From Fragilaria crotonensis (Eukaryota; Bacillariophyta; Fragilariophyceae; Fragilariales; Fragilariaceae): a DNA stretch of 50,515 bases. This document shows, piece by piece, positions 1 to 11,660 of the stretch. The notes under the pieces are model-generated. The model searched no databases. It worked only from the letters and a program-made list of their open reading frames with translations, and was not told where the DNA came from. The first letter of the stretch is position 1, and each line of letters begins with the position of its first letter. The translations under genes were made by a program, and so were the position numbers. The stretch spans positions 1 to 50,515 of the forward strand of contig JAKSYS010000464.1 in assembly GCA_022925895.1 (NCBI GenBank), given 5' to 3'.

Positions 1-466
1 TTACATCTAAGAGTGCAGATCCGATGTCATGATGTTTATAATAACTCATTACTTCGTAATTCCGTACGAATGTTCGTATTTTTGAAAAAATCCTCCGACA
101 TGCGTGCATCACGTATGTTTTCCTACGCTCCTCAGGAACTGAAAATATCCCTTTAGCATTTTACGAGAACAGTAGGCAATTCCCGTTCCTTTTCAAAGAT
201 CAGGGTCTAAACCCTTTGTAATTACGAAACTGCAGCAAGTTCGTTTTTACTTTTGCGTTTTACGCACTGTTTCACCAATCAAAGCATTTGTTTCGTCTCC
301 GAATTATGATCCTCAGTAAGTATACACTGTTTCGTCTGACGTATAGCGTGCTGGTATTATGTTTAGTGATCAGTACGATGTATGATATGATACGTGTAAC
401 ATGTAGTACCAAATGTCTTCCTTGTCCTACAGGCATCACCGCCGTCTCTATTTTTATGAATGTAAC
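1..466. other. Left flank / 5' region of the first transposon
   Basis: No convincing gene. The stretch is AT-rich and precedes the transposase start at 467. A GTAAGT at 316 and a pyrimidine-rich CTACAG ending at 432 could bound a short 5' UTR intron, but no upstream coding exon joins in frame to the zinc-finger frame. I could not find the outer terminal repeat of the element, which may lie to the left of the window. Confidence 0.4.
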
Positions 467-3330
467 ATGTCGAAACGACGCCGGAAGCAACAAGGATGTG
501 CTCCAATTTATTGCGAGAATCCATTTTGTCCTCAGGATGGAAAGGCGTACACCAGCATGTCGGCATTTACTCAACATATTGGCAGATCAGCGTCATGCGA
601 ACAATATGTTCACGGTCATTTGAATTTACGTTCCATTACTCGCGAAAATGCCACCTCTCTACTGTTGTAACAAACACCAAAAAGCCCTCTGTGTTACGCC
701 GCGACATGGTAAACAACATACCGCCTCTTCCTGACGATGAAGAGGATTTGGGATTTGCAGTTACCGATGCACACAGTTTGCCATGTGATGACGAAGACGC
801 CATTTTCGACAACGAAAGCAATTGTCTTGACGTGCCTACCTTTGCTTTCCGGCCACCGCAAGAAGGTGCTGTTTTGTCCAGTAGTGGATTTATGTACACT
901 ACTCAACAAAAGTGGACCGTCGCATTGTTGAAATTACTGGACGACATAAATGCTCCTGATTACGCATTTCGTTTGATTATTGAATGGGCTTTATCCGCTA
1001 AAGATGATGGATACAGTTTTCAACCACCTGGCGGTGTTACACGGAATGCAAATGTTGATATTTTATTCAAGTCTGTACCTAATGCTCCCCTTCTTCGCCC
1101 CTCTATTCAACCCGTGCGGCGTGTTGACGGTTCCTCAAGCAACGTGATTGTTTTTGATTTTGTTCCTCAACTTCGCCTGCTCCAAAACCCCAGTGTCATG
1201 AAGCCAGAAAATCTTGCTATCAACTTTAATGCTCCCCTTTTGCGTTATGAAAGTCCTGGCAATGTTCTTGGTGAAGCATTGTCTGGTAGTGTATACCGTA
1301 CTGCTTATCAGCGCTTCATCAGCGACCCTTCTCGTCAGCTGTTTGTTCCTATTATTCAATGGATTGATCGCACTTCCGTGACAGGAAATGATAGGTTTTC
1401 TTTAAAACCTTACATGTTTACCCGCAATTTTACCGAATCATTTCGTCGAACATTCAAAGCTTGGGGTATCATGGATTTCTTCCAAAATCAAAAAAATCCT
1501 CAGCGCAAAACCAAACCAAAAACAAGGTGTCAACATTGGCAACTATCACGCCGAGCTTCGTGTTGTCTTAAATACATTCCGTTCTGCCAACAATCGTCTT
1601 CGAAATATAACTCTTCCTATTGGACCTAATGGAAGCATTACGGTGGATATTGTTACGTGCATTTTGTTTGTCATCCAAGACATGCAAGAAGGCGATATGT
1701 TGTGTGGTCGATATGGACCACACACCCTTTAATTAAAGGCATTGTCGCTCCTGTGATGTCAGTTACGACGACCTTGACAATCCAGAGGTTAATTGTACCT
1801 TTCTGCTTTCTCGCAATATGGATTTTATCGCTCAAAGTGAAGACAAAGAACTCCGGTCACGTTGGTCTCAGCACAAGTTGGATAATGCATTCAATCACAT
1901 GCCACTGGCTGATCCTGTACGTGGAATATTCGGCGCAACTCCTGTGGAAACCATGCACGCGTATCGTAAGGGTATGATTGAAATGGTAACCTTTCTTGTT
2001 TTGGATAATGTTCCGGCAAGCAAAAAGGCATTGCTTGACGATCTTGCATTAAAGTTTCACAAATCTCACCGTCAAACTTGGCGAGGTGAATACCCTGCTA
2101 CTGACTTCACAAATGGCATTACAAATCTGACCAAGATTAGTGCTTCAGAGCGACTCGGTTTGGTTTTTGTTTGTAATCTTGGCGCAATACCATGAAGGGT
2201 GGCAAATTTTGGAATCTGCGCTGAAACAACGTACAGATACATCTCTGACTGATGTAGTGGAATTACTCGAGGCCATGCTATGTTTTGATGCATGGCTCAA
2301 CCGAGACACGTTTTGGAATTTAGAAGACGCTGAAACTGCCAAAGAATCAGCACAATTTTCTATCAAAGTACTGATGGAAATGTGCAGCAACTACCTACCC
2401 ACAACAAAATCCAACCGCTGGAATTTTCCGAAATTCCACGAGTTACTGCATATTGTTGATGATATGTCAAGGTTTGGTGCACCCACCAATTATGTGCACA
2501 ACGTCCTGAATCTCTTTTGATTGCCGCCGCAAAGCAACCAGGAAGGCGTGCCCAGAAACGTCATCAGGAATTGATTACGAGCTCAAGCTGCACAACGTTT
2601 GGCTGCTTCAGGTATTATTGAAACAGTTTATGAGAGAATCTTTGACACTCCGTCGCTGTTGTCACACGAAAACATCACCCCACCAAGCACAAATTCAAAC
2701 ACTACGCAAGACAGAAAACTGCGCAAAGCCCAATTTCGAGCATTTCACAAAGTACGGACCTAGCTACCACTTGCACGATCCTCGAGCCATCGACCACTGA
2801 GCCTGGTAATGTTACTTATCGACAGTGCTGGTCAAGTACCACTAAAGTTGAGCACTTGACTTTGCCAACCCCTTGCTGATTTTCTTATGCGAAAAGTTTG
2901 GTCCCGAGTTCATATTTGCACACAGTACAAACGTGATGCATTCACCTTTCGATGTCATCCTGCTTTCCAATCTGGAAATGCAATCTATGATTGGATGTTA
3001 GTCAAATTTGAAACCAAAGCAGATGGCAATCAAGAAGCTGGTGTTGATTACTTCCCATGCAAACTTGTGGCTGTCGTATTCAATAAGGATGCTGTTGTTC
3101 CAAACGATGACGACAAATACCGACTTGTTGTTCAATGCACACTCAACCGAACTGGTGTTAAGTCTGTGTTGCTGACGGAATGGTGGTGGTCGCCTGAATA
3201 TGTGATTATATCACCAGCCGCCATTTTCAATCCGTGTTTTGTTATCACCATAAAGGAAGACCAATCTATTGTGATGGAGACATTAGCATACGAGAAGTGG
3301 CCAGGAGAATTTACAAACACTAAGTATTAG
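467..3330 (+). pseudogene. Decayed DDE-type transposase with N-terminal C2H2 finger (Plavaka/CACTA-like diatom family)
   Basis: The reading starts at ATG 467 with a basic MSKRRRKQQ stretch and a C2H2-like finger (C-x4-C-x11-H pattern around 500-600). It then passes through several frames: about 467-668, 668-1500, 1530-1730, 1760-2170, 2170-2517, 2520-2800 and 2887-3330. Each piece reads as convincing protein, for example the VPIIQWIDRT...SLKPYMFT core near 1340-1430 and the WSQHKLDNAF...FGATPVETMH block near 1860-1960. From memory this block order matches a transposase-like family very common in diatoms and distantly like fungal Plavaka (CMC superfamily). At least six frame changes in under 3 kb make it a non-functional copy unless many short introns or sequence errors are involved. 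It converges on the accessory region ending at 3362, only 31 bp away, suggesting both belong to one element. The superfamily name is inference; that it is a transposon gene is fairly safe. Confidence 0.6.
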
Positions 3331-3361
3331 GCACTTAAACAGAAACCGCAGCTTTTTATGT

Positions 3362-5624
3362 TCACTTAGCCCTCTTGGACGGGAGCGTCATAGCCTGAAT
3401 TCGATTCTTCTTTCCTCCCACGTATCGGAACATAAATCCTCTTCGAAAATCAATGAAAGTGCTCTTTTCTGTTTCCGTACAAGTGCAATAGTCCAGAGCT
3501 TTTTGACATAATGGAATTGCAACAATTTCGTTAGCATCGTAAATGAATCCTCCATGAATGGTAACCGCATGATTACTGTTGCCATCAGAAGCAAGAAGCA
3601 CACCCACGAATACCACAGTCTCGTTCAATTCATTTTCCAATCGAAATGTCGTGGCTTCCAGGCTGGCTGTAACCACTTTGGAAGTACCTCCGAGGCGTAG
3701 GTCATAACCTTCTTCAATGCATTAACTGTTCCATGGGCCAACTTTTCTTTTCCATACTCAGCGATCTTCGTAGCTTCATTGACAAATCCCAGCTCGAATA
3801 ATGCACTAGCAAAGGAATTTGATACGCATAGATCTTCCCCCTCGTTTTGGACAAAATGCACTTTTGGAGCGCCTGTTACCGTCAAATCAGGATGTTGGTC
3901 CAGTGATGACTTCTTCCAATCTCCAACAGGTATGTCAACGAATCCTGTTCGAGTCTCTTTAAGTTCGTTCAGAAATTTTGTTGGAAGTACATTATCAAGA
4001 AAATCCAAGTCTTTCTTGACTCGTTTTCCGTCGGCGTTTACCACGCTCCAATGAGGAGGAACAGTTATATCTTTTCGTGGAACTTCTTTCTTTTTCGGTT
4101 TTTGTTTCTGTGGGGAGCGTTTGACGGGTAGGTCCTCTTTCTGTGTCTCTCTCATCTCTATGACTTTGTCATAATCAAGAATGTTTCGAGTCTGTTCTGG
4201 AACAAATTTTACTCGCGTGATTTTCTTGTTCTCCAGAAACACTTCCATATCAGCTGGAATCGGAAAATACCTCCCATCGGACTCGAGGTTTAGCACATGG
4301 TTGATGACATCGTTAGCAAATCCTGCTTCCTTCCTGAACCACTCTTCTGTGACTGGGATATGTTTTCCACGTTATCACCCTCGTCGTCCGTGTACTGCAC
4401 ACGCGCCACGAATTTGTTTTCGGAACGCACATACTTAACGCCAGTTACTAACATAGCCTCGTCCAAAAGGTAATCATTTTCGAATTGTCTACGGAAATGT
4501 CGTCTTTCTTTCTTCATTGCCTTGAGCAGTTCTGTGTAGTACAACTTGATGATTTCCTTCTGACTTGTAGATTTCGCTTCTTCCACACTCGAGGTCATGA
4601 TCTGGCGATACCACTGCAGGTCCATTTGGTGTTGCTCATTCGAACTCCAGTTCCATTCAAGGAACCGCTTTTCAACGTACACATCCATTGCATTTGTGTC
4701 AATTGGTCTAACTTCATTGCATTTTCCCACTTTTCGTAATATGCAACAAGCAATTCCTGAGCAAACGGAGGCGACTCTTGTTCCAATAAGTTTGCTTGAC
4801 TTTTCGGTTCCATTTCGAGTACTTCTTGAATTCCGAAAAATGATTAGGATCACCACGTCCGACATCTTTCCAGTTTGCTTCCCACGTATTGAATTCCAGC
4901 ATATCATCTGTTGGTATTTCTAACCAAGGAAGATCTTCTCGTTTCAGCTTCGTTTGCTGGAACGATTCATGTGCATTTTGTTGAATGGAATTTGTCAACT
5001 CACGTCCACTCAACTTTCTCTTCTTGCTTTTTTTACGATAGCTTTTTTCTTGCTCGTGCACACTGTCTGATTCGGTAGGAAGTTTAGTTAGCTCCATTTG
5101 CCCGTCTTCGTGCATGGGATCATCTGCGTCCTTCGGAAATTGAGATAGCTCCATTTGCCTGTGTTCTTGATCGTGCACACTGGCTGTGTCGGGAGCAAAG
5201 TGAGATAGCTCGGCATCTGTTGGAAATTGATATAGCTCCATTTGCCCGTCTTCCTGCACGGGATCATCGGTGTTTGTCGGAAATTGAGAATGTTCTATTT
5301 GATCCACAACAGTTTCACCTTGTTGTGGACCGTTGTCCTTGGTTTCTGTACTTTCTTTTTCATCCGCAAGCTTCACTTCAAGGTCAATGAGGAAATCCAT
5401 TTCGGATCCATTTCCAACTTCAGGAACTTCATTTTCTCAATTCCTTTTTGGTCCACATATTCTTTGTTCGACGATTCTTCATCCTCCGAATCCGACGAAT
5501 CAGTTGATGGGTCCTCATTTGTTTCTTCACTATGTGTCCCTAGCAGTTCTAAAAGGGTTGAAGCTGCCCTGTCCTTTTCCCCTTCTTCGTGATGCTGAAA
5601 ATCATTGTGAGGCCATCTGAGCAA
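3362..5624 (-). pseudogene. Acidic repeat region plus papain-like Cys/His module of the transposon accessory protein
   Basis: Minus-strand coding continues downstream of the Ulp1 domain in several frames: 5624-5373, 5400-4714, 4813-4290, 4296-3625 and 3676-3362. The first part is Asp/Glu-rich (TDSSDSEDEESS) and has a loose internal repeat EDGQMEL..FPTD (three or four copies, about 5250-5060) followed by a Lys-rich KKSKKRKL stretch that could be nuclear-localising. The distal part contains CVSNSFASALFELGF at about 3840-3790, then NHAVTI and FIYDANE at about 3575-3530. This is a Cys...His...Asp/Asn order as in papain-fold peptidases. The fold assignment is inference from motif order only. It is separated from the Ulp1 frame by one frameshift near 5590, so the two were probably one protein originally. 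Confidence 0.45.
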
Positions 5625-7270
5625 GGCTTTTGTTTTTCGTAGCCAGTTTGATTGCTGTGCATCTCTTCAGTGGGACGAACTGAAACCCTTCTTGGTATAG
5701 TAATCCAATACAATTCTGCAAGTCGATCAAAAAGTACAAAGAATTCCTCCCGCAGATTTGCCAGGTAACAATCTTTTCCTGAATTACCGGTCAATTTATT
5801 GTTGTGTAATGTTCTTGGAAAATCGATGAAAAACTCAGGCTTATCGTCTGCTGCCACACCCTCAATCTCCTCAATAAATATATTGTAACGAGCAAAGGTT
5901 TTGCAGTACCTTTCATCATGCTCATTATTTTTCCCAACAACGTCACGGAGAATTGTGGCAACTGCAGCAAGAACACCGAACGCACAATTGTGTGTATCTA
6001 TCTGCTTTGGTAACCAGCGCCGCCCAGTAATCCTCATGGCCGGGAAGTACCGAGTACCCCTCAAATAATGTTTTGAAGACGAATGAAAAACTTCGAGCAT
6101 TTTCATTGGAACATCTTTAAATGAGGGCAGTTTGCAATGTTGCGAGAATGAATAGGCGAGATTCAACAGAAACAAAATGCCATGTTTCATTGGCATATCC
6201 CCAGATCCGCTTGGTTCATAAGGACAATAACGCAAAAATGTCGGAACTAAGTTTCGAGATTCAACAGGGGTTTCCGGGCCAAACGTATCAATACAACTCG
6301 CATTGAAGATGAAGGTTGCCGTCCAGTGATTTTCTGCGCAGAAGGGAAATACGATCAATTTCTTGGTGAGTATGCATGGGTTTGACCGAAGTACTTTTTC
6401 GACCACAAAATTCATAGTCTTGTAATGCAATTCTTCCTTTTCGTGAAGCTTCAACGATATTTCAAGCTCTGAACATAGTTTCTGAGTGAGTGCATCGTGT
6501 TCCTTAAGTCGTTCCTTCACGTTACAATATTCTTCCCACTTGGGGTGATCCTCATTTATAGAAAAAGTGAAGTCATTCACATTTCCTTTTGATGTGCGAA
6601 GGGTAGCACGTTGTGTCTTCAAAAATTGTAATTGCAATCTTGCATTCACATAATCCGAGTACGCTTCAGAAGCCAATGACACATTCTTTGTATAACTGCA
6701 TGGAATGATGGTAACATGATCATTGTATCGTCCATCAGCCATGATGACAGCAAGCATCATGTCCAATTCACCGAGGCTGATGTAACCAGTTCCATTCTTC
6801 TCGCTATGCTGGATGCGCCGAATGGACAACATCTCGCCACCGACACAAAATGCGTCAGGTGGGCATAAAGGATCCTGGAGGGGGTGTGGTAGCAAGACAC
6901 GGATGTGACTAAGCCCGGATGTCGCCGCAACAAAATCATTGTACAGTAACCTCGTGGTTACATCTCTTTGCTGCTGTGCTGTCGGCGGGTAACGGCACCA
7001 CATGACAGGCAGAGCAGTGGCATCACCATCAATACAAACAGCAGCATCAACATCAATAACTGATGTTGAACCTTTCACTGGCGTCAGAATGGCATCAGGG
7101 GCATCAACATCAATAACTGATGTAGAACCTTTCACTGTCGTCACAATGGCATCAGGGGCATCAACATCAATAACATCAGCAGGTGGAGCTTCAGTTCCTT
7201 TTGATGTTGAAACTTCAAATGTTGCTATAGGAGTCTCGACGTCAATGGAATCTGCATGTTCAGTTTGCAC
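5549..7270 (-). CDS. Ulp1/C48-type cysteine protease domain of the transposon accessory protein
   Basis: A long open frame of about 573 codons. The N-terminal 60-70 residues hold a repeated DVDAPDAI..VKGSTSVI unit. The C-terminal half has the Ulp1/SENP catalytic order: His-Trp in ENHWTATF (residue about 315), Asp in SCIDTFG (about 328), Gln in PKQIDTHN (about 422) and Cys in NCAFGVLAA (about 429). C48 proteases remove SUMO/ubiquitin-like proteins, and copies carried by transposons are known (KDZ/Zisupton, some MULEs). The initiating codon shown is GTG at 7270, and coding-like sequence (GNTNTPATEDGDALEAARK) extends upstream in the same frame, so this is an internal segment of a longer gene rather than a true start. 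The core domain is intact even though the flanking frames are broken. Confidence 0.65.
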   Translation of the reverse strand: MQTEHADSIDVETPIATFEVSTSKGTEAPPADVIDVDAPDAIVTTVKGSTSVIDVDAPDAILTPVKGSTSVIDVDAAVCIDGDATALPVMWCRYPPTAQQQRDVTTRLLYNDFVAATSGLSHIRVLLPHPLQDPLCPPDAFCVGGEMLSIRRIQHSEKNGTGYISLGELDMMLAVIMADGRYNDHVTIIPCSYTKNVSLASEAYSDYVNARLQLQFLKTQRATLRTSKGNVNDFTFSINEDHPKWEEYCNVKERLKEHDALTQKLCSELEISLKLHEKEELHYKTMNFVVEKVLRSNPCILTKKLIVFPFCAENHWTATFIFNASCIDTFGPETPVESRNLVPTFLRYCPYEPSGSGDMPMKHGILFLLNLAYSFSQHCKLPSFKDVPMKMLEVFHSSSKHYLRGTRYFPAMRITGRRWLPKQIDTHNCAFGVLAAVATILRDVVGKNNEHDERYCKTFARYNIFIEEIEGVAADDKPEFFIDFPRTLHNNKLTGNSGKDCYLANLREEFFVLFDRLAELYWITIPRRVSVRPTEEMHSNQTGYEKQKPCSDGLTMIFSITKKGKRTGQLQPF

Positions 7271-8341
7271 TTTCCTTGCAGCTTCCAGAGCATCACCGTC
7301 TTCTGTCGCTGGTGTGTTTGTGTTCCCTTGGAGACGAGACGATACAGGACATTGTCGAAGGTGGCACAGGTACGGTAACCATTCTTTTTCAAGTTAGAGA
7401 TACCTTGAAAAAAATTTTGGGTGGAGAGTGGACCAAGTTGTTGCGCAGTCCCACTTCGTTGATATCAAGGAAACCAATCGATTTGATAAATGCAAATGAG
7501 ATGGAATCAATTGCATTTACCTGCATGAAAATGTCAATCGTAATTTCACTGTTTTTTGTTGCTGTTTGCGTTTGCACAGTACGCAGTTCCGTATCCAGCG
7601 TTGCTCTCCGATTATCAAAAGCGCACCTTTTGATAATTAACTTCATCAGGAAAGAACCAATTCCTTTTCGACGCCACGATGAGAATAGGTGTGCGGGGAA
7701 GGGTCCCATGTCACGGACACCTAACCATCGAACGAATGCTGTCCCTGGTTTCTCATCATAACAAACACGGAAAGTCGTTGCTGCCACAACAATTGTATTT
7801 TTGTTACGCACAAAGAATTAGGCAACAGTGATTTTGCCTTTTGCCTGAAAGCAATCAAAGCAATTGTCTGATCGACTTTCAATCCGTCGGATACGATGAC
7901 CTGTTGTTCCTCGTTTAGTGAAAATGTCGTACTGTAGAAATTGAATAACATGCGATGCGCCCATTCTTGTAAACTCTCGTGCTGCTTTGACGGTGGCAGT
8001 TTTCTCGCTCGATTGATTAGGTTTGTCCGGTACAGAGCTTGGGTTTAAAAAATAACATCGTAGCCCCACCGGAATTGCTTGTTTTCTGGCTGTTTGTGAA
8101 TAACCTCCAACCAGTTGAGGTCAGTCGTCAATTTTGAAAATACGGAAAGGCGCATTGCTGTCAATGGGGTTTTGTGGATGTTTGCGTATACATCGTGGCT
8201 TTTTTGAGGCGTGGGACTGGTCCCATTTCGCACTTTACATGTATGCTCCCTAAATTCGTCAGCCTCCAAATACTGGTACAAATTCTCAAGGTGATCATTT
8301 GTACTAAAAATGTCCAAGGGCAATCCTTGATTCGAAATCAT
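7271..8341 (-). pseudogene. GNAT acetyltransferase-like N-terminal part of the transposon accessory protein
   Basis: Three minus-strand pieces (8341-8045, 8069-7818, 7811-7389) read as one protein. The last contains GNAT features: a TAFVRWLGV strand, the acetyl-CoA-binding RRKGIGSFLMKL motif (R-x-x-G-x-G type) and, after an acidic/polar stretch, IDIFMQVNAI...FIKSIGF, the usual C-terminal beta-alpha-GF signature. The pieces at 8069-7818 and 7811-7389 are in the same frame, separated only by an in-frame TAA at 7818-7820. The first two are separated by a frameshift at the T-run near 8048. Past 7389 a further coding-like stretch (NGYRTCATFDNVLYRLVSK) leads to the Ulp1 frame. Acetyltransferase substrate is unknown. 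Neighbouring Ulp1 and papain-like modules on the same strand suggest one multidomain protein. Confidence 0.5.
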
Positions 8342-9153
8342 AGCTTTGTGCTGCTTCGTCAGCGTTGATTGAGGAACGGTACCAGCACACAGTTTGTGTG
8401 TAGATTCAGCTGAATCTAGTTTCGGTTGCCTATGAACTCCGTGGAGACAATACGATCTTGGTGATCCACTGGTGAGGCACGACTGGTTCGGAAAGCGCTA
8501 TTACTGCGCAACCTCGCAGGTGACCAGGTGGAAGCACTTCAGAAAGCGGCAAGGACCCTGTTACCGCTTCACAACTAACGATACGAAGCACACAGCTTGA
8601 ACGGAAGGCGTGATTGTACTATTGATCTGGGGGATCAAGCGGAGGCTTCGGAATTGACGAACAAAAGAGATGAACACGCGTTCGTGTGATCGATGAAACG
8701 AAGTGTGAAGTGACAAAAACCATTTCGTACTACGGAGCGGTGTATGCATAGCTCGAATTCATGAAACGTAGAAACCTGGTATATTCGCCAATTAAAAAAA
8801 TCTGAACTGTCGACTTGCTAAACCGGCGTATGTACTGTTGCAGGACATATGTACATCGTACATCAATGATGTCGTATCGTACCATTATCCTAGAAAACAT
8901 ACGGCGACCTATGCTGTTCACAAATATCACGCGCGGCGGCCGGCGGCGGCTGCCTTGGATCTCGCAACTAGTACAGAATGGTACTGGACCTACTGCTGAT
9001 TTACGTCGACTCCATGATCACCCTCACTCGTAAAAAAGCTCATTTCGGTGTGCTATCGAAGTTCAAGTTTTGAAGATATCACGTGTGCATTCTTCAACAA
9101 AGGAGAAGGTATCAAACTGCCTTTGCGGTGATCGTTGTCGTTTAAATTTGATA
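8342..9153. other. Non-coding interval between two mobile clusters
   Basis: No gene supported. The stretch has a GC-rich CGCGCGGCGGCCGGCGGCGG tract near 8930-8950 and scattered GTAC-containing words. It presumably contains the right end of the first transposon and the left end/promoter of the next cluster, but no matching inverted repeats were recognised. Confidence 0.3.
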
Positions 9154-10769
9154 ATGCCACCAAAGGAGAAGCTTGCTAGAGGGAGAGGTTCTGCCTTCAA
9201 CACAGACGAGTTGACTTTTTTATTGACGAATGTCGAAAAGGTAATTCCTGCAGGCATAACTGGGTGGGACACCATTGAGAGATTGCACAAGGAGCAGTAC
9301 CCGGCTAGGAACAGCGAAGCGTTGAAGAGAAAGTTCGAAGCATTGCACAAGAGCGATGTTCCAGCAGATGAAAACAATGTGATGTACACACACATCATAA
9401 GGGCAAAAGCAGCGCGAAACCTCATTGTTGATGCGTTGAGGGCGGAGGAGGTCAATGGAAGCATCAAAATAAAAGAAGCTGGAGATGGTACAGAACGGAA
9501 GTTGGTAAAAAAGGACGTCTCCTCTGACGTGAATGCCGACAGCAAGGCGGAGTTTAAAAAACAAAATAAATCACTGGCAGATGACGGGAAAAAAACAGAG
9601 GCAAATGAAAATCATTCTTCAAACAATGTCAAGAAAAAGGAGGGAGCGCGTCCATTCCAAAACGACGAAATTAAATGCCTCTTGCAGCTCGTGGCAGGCG
9701 CTTTACCAGTGAGGTTAAACGATTGGGATGCCATTCACAATGCATATAGACAGAGCTATGGTTACAGGACGAGGAAGCTCTGAAGAGGAAGTTCACATCT
9801 TTGCTACGAACACCCGTTCCAGAAGGCGCAAGTAATCCAAACTGCGTGGTGGCAAGACAATTAAACGACAAAATCAAAGAAAAAGAATGAAGAACACCAT
9901 CGAAAAGGCTGCCTCAGAAAAAGCTAGAAAACACAATGCAGTGGCTGCCAAAACCAACGCAGGTTCCAAACTTCATAAGGGTGCGAGGAAGAAGGATAAC
10001 AAGAAAGACCAAGACAAAGAAAATGACGGAGATGATGACATGGTGGACAATGGGAAGGAAAACCAGGAAGAAAACGAAGAAGAAGAGGGGAAGACGACAA
10101 GGACGACGACGAGGATGACAAGGAGCATGACGACGAGGAAGAAGTGGGGACGACGACGACGAGGACGACGACGGGGCGACGGATAGCGACAGCGAGGCGG
10201 CGACGAGGACGAGGATAGCAGCGAGGGCAGCGAGGATGGCGAGGACGAGGAGACGGGGCGAGGACGAGGACGAGGACGAGGATGACGGCGGCGAGGACGA
10301 GGGCGAGGTTGACGACGACGAGGAAAAGAAGTGGAAAAGGGTTGCGAAGACTTCACAAAAAGTGAGAAGAGCGCAGGACTATGAGGTACGAAGGACGGGA
10401 CGGAAGTTTGGTTTGGTTCGCAAGAAGAAGACGGCAGAGGTGCAACAAATGAAAAATGAACATGTATTGTTGTTGAAAGAACAGACACACAAGCTGCTTC
10501 AACATAAAAGAAAATTGGAAAAGGAAATCGGCAGCGTAAAGGCAAAAAAAATGAAAGTAGGTAAGGTGATCGGAATCAAAAAGCAAAAGGAAGATAAGCT
10601 TGCTATGGTGCTTGGCGAGTTAGTAGACATCCACAAATTATTGCTGAAAGAGCGGAAGATTGAGAAACGGGTGAGAAAAATGGAATTGAAAATACAGTCC
10701 GAGTGCATGCTGTCGTTTATGAATTGGATGCAAGCAATGCTAGAGAGAAATGAAACAAAAAGAAAATAA
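9154..10769 (+). CDS. Two-repeat Myb/SANT-like (DUF6818-like) protein with acidic linker and coiled coil; frame-disrupted
   Basis: Starts at ATG 9154 (MPPKEKLARGRG). Residues about 12-66 form a Myb/SANT-like unit (FNTDELTFLL..V, WDTIERLH, YPARNSEALKRKFEAL), and a second unit follows near 9650-9830 (FQNDEIKCLL, WDAIHNAY, EALKRKFTSLL). From memory this matches DUF6818, a putative DNA-binding domain of plants and oomycetes. The second unit is split by an apparent missing base at about 9766 (TACAG where TACCAG would keep frame), and another frame change occurs near 9885. A strongly acidic Asp/Glu tract (about 10010-10330, GACGAGGAC-type repeats) follows, also out of frame in parts. The C-terminus (10320-10769) is a Lys/Glu-rich coiled coil ending KRK. 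The likely role is DNA binding, possibly for a transposon. Whether it is functional depends on whether the three or more frame changes are real. Confidence 0.5.
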
Positions 10770-10896
10770 TTTAGGGCCGTATAAGGTAGTAACTAGATGT
10801 ATTTTTTTTACCAACGCATCAGCTAAATGTTATTTGTTGCTTATAAACGAGACACGAACATGCACAATTTTCTTAGTCATCTTTGGAATGAGAGAT

Positions 10897-11324
10897 TTAC
10901 TTCGGTGAAAAAACCCAAGATGTGACATTAGGATCGTATGGAACAGAATAATCGTACGAGACAATGCACTCGCGTTCCTCTGTACCAGGAATAGTCTGCC
11001 ATGTAAAAATAGGAGGAGGCCAAAAGGCGTCGCGAACGTCGAAGTTTGCGTATTCCGACAAGTTGTCGTCGAGGCGGTGATTCTCGAGTACGTCGGATCC
11101 ACATTTGCAGGCAACGACGCTACGCATGGGTTGCCATGTGTTGTACAATTGGAATCGTTGGATGGAGCAGTCTTGTCATGAGCCTTGTAAGAATTGCAAT
11201 CGATCTCGTTTGTTGTAGTTGAATCGATCTCGTTTGTTGTAGTTGATTTGTCAATTGCAGAGATTGTTTGAGATGGTACGGAGCTTTTTGGAGGAATAGA
11301 GGAAGATGCCGGAGGACGGGACAT
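10897..11324 (-). pseudogene. Small unknown protein of the second mobile cluster, one frameshift
   Basis: From ATG 11324 a Ser/Thr/Pro-rich N-terminus (MSRPPASSSIPPKSS, then a duplicated STTTNEID unit) runs to about 11150. The better-looking downstream protein is in another frame, 11148-10897: acidic, with DVRDAFWPPPIFTWQTIPGTEE and ending VTSWVFSPK. One frame change near 11130 joins them. The duplicated unit corresponds to a direct repeat at DNA level (ATCGATCTCGTTTGTTGTAG, twice at about 11199-11245). I do not recognise the family. It lies opposite to and between two + strand genes and probably belongs to the same mobile cluster. Confidence 0.3.
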
Positions 11325-11660
11325 GATGATTGGGGTATGGTTGGGTTAGTAAGTGGAATTGTGATTTATTTCGCGCACAACACAAGGGAAAACACAAATG
11401 CTGATTCAAATGCACAAATGCTGTACTTGGCTGTACTTGTATGCTTTGGTACGATGTACAACGAATGCAAAATATGCTCATGCAGAATTTACCGCCTTGA
11501 TTTGAAAATTAAATACTGTTAACAGTCGACGAAAGTAAATAGTACCGCGGGAAGCGGCGGCATTTAAATTTTTGAAATCATAGCACTTTATACAAACCGT
11601 AATGTCATATAATTACAAAAAACCTCCAAGTAGAAAGTTTCTCTACTCTGTTTTTTTTAC
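11325..11660. other. Intergenic region upstream of the unknown spliced gene
   Basis: About 335 bp without a gene. It contains a short imperfect duplication (ACAAATGCTG twice near 11394-11420) and a T8 run just upstream of the ATG at 11661. It lies between divergently oriented genes, so it would hold both promoters. No clear TATA box was seen. Confidence 0.35.

Larger units (their letters stand above)
467..8341. mobile_element. Large DNA transposon with convergent transposase and GNAT-Ulp1-papain-like accessory gene
   Basis: The element is inferred from content: a + strand transposase (467-3330) and a - strand multidomain accessory region (8341-3362) meeting tail to tail with a 31-bp gap. Both are decayed in similar ways (several frame changes each), which suggests they aged together. 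I did not find terminal inverted repeats or a target duplication, so the limits given are those of the coding parts only. Confidence 0.5.

Noticed and set aside
9973..10545. Minus-strand Ser/Pro/Arg-rich frame of 190 codons
   Set aside because: It is the complement of the Asp/Glu-rich tract of the Myb/SANT-like gene.
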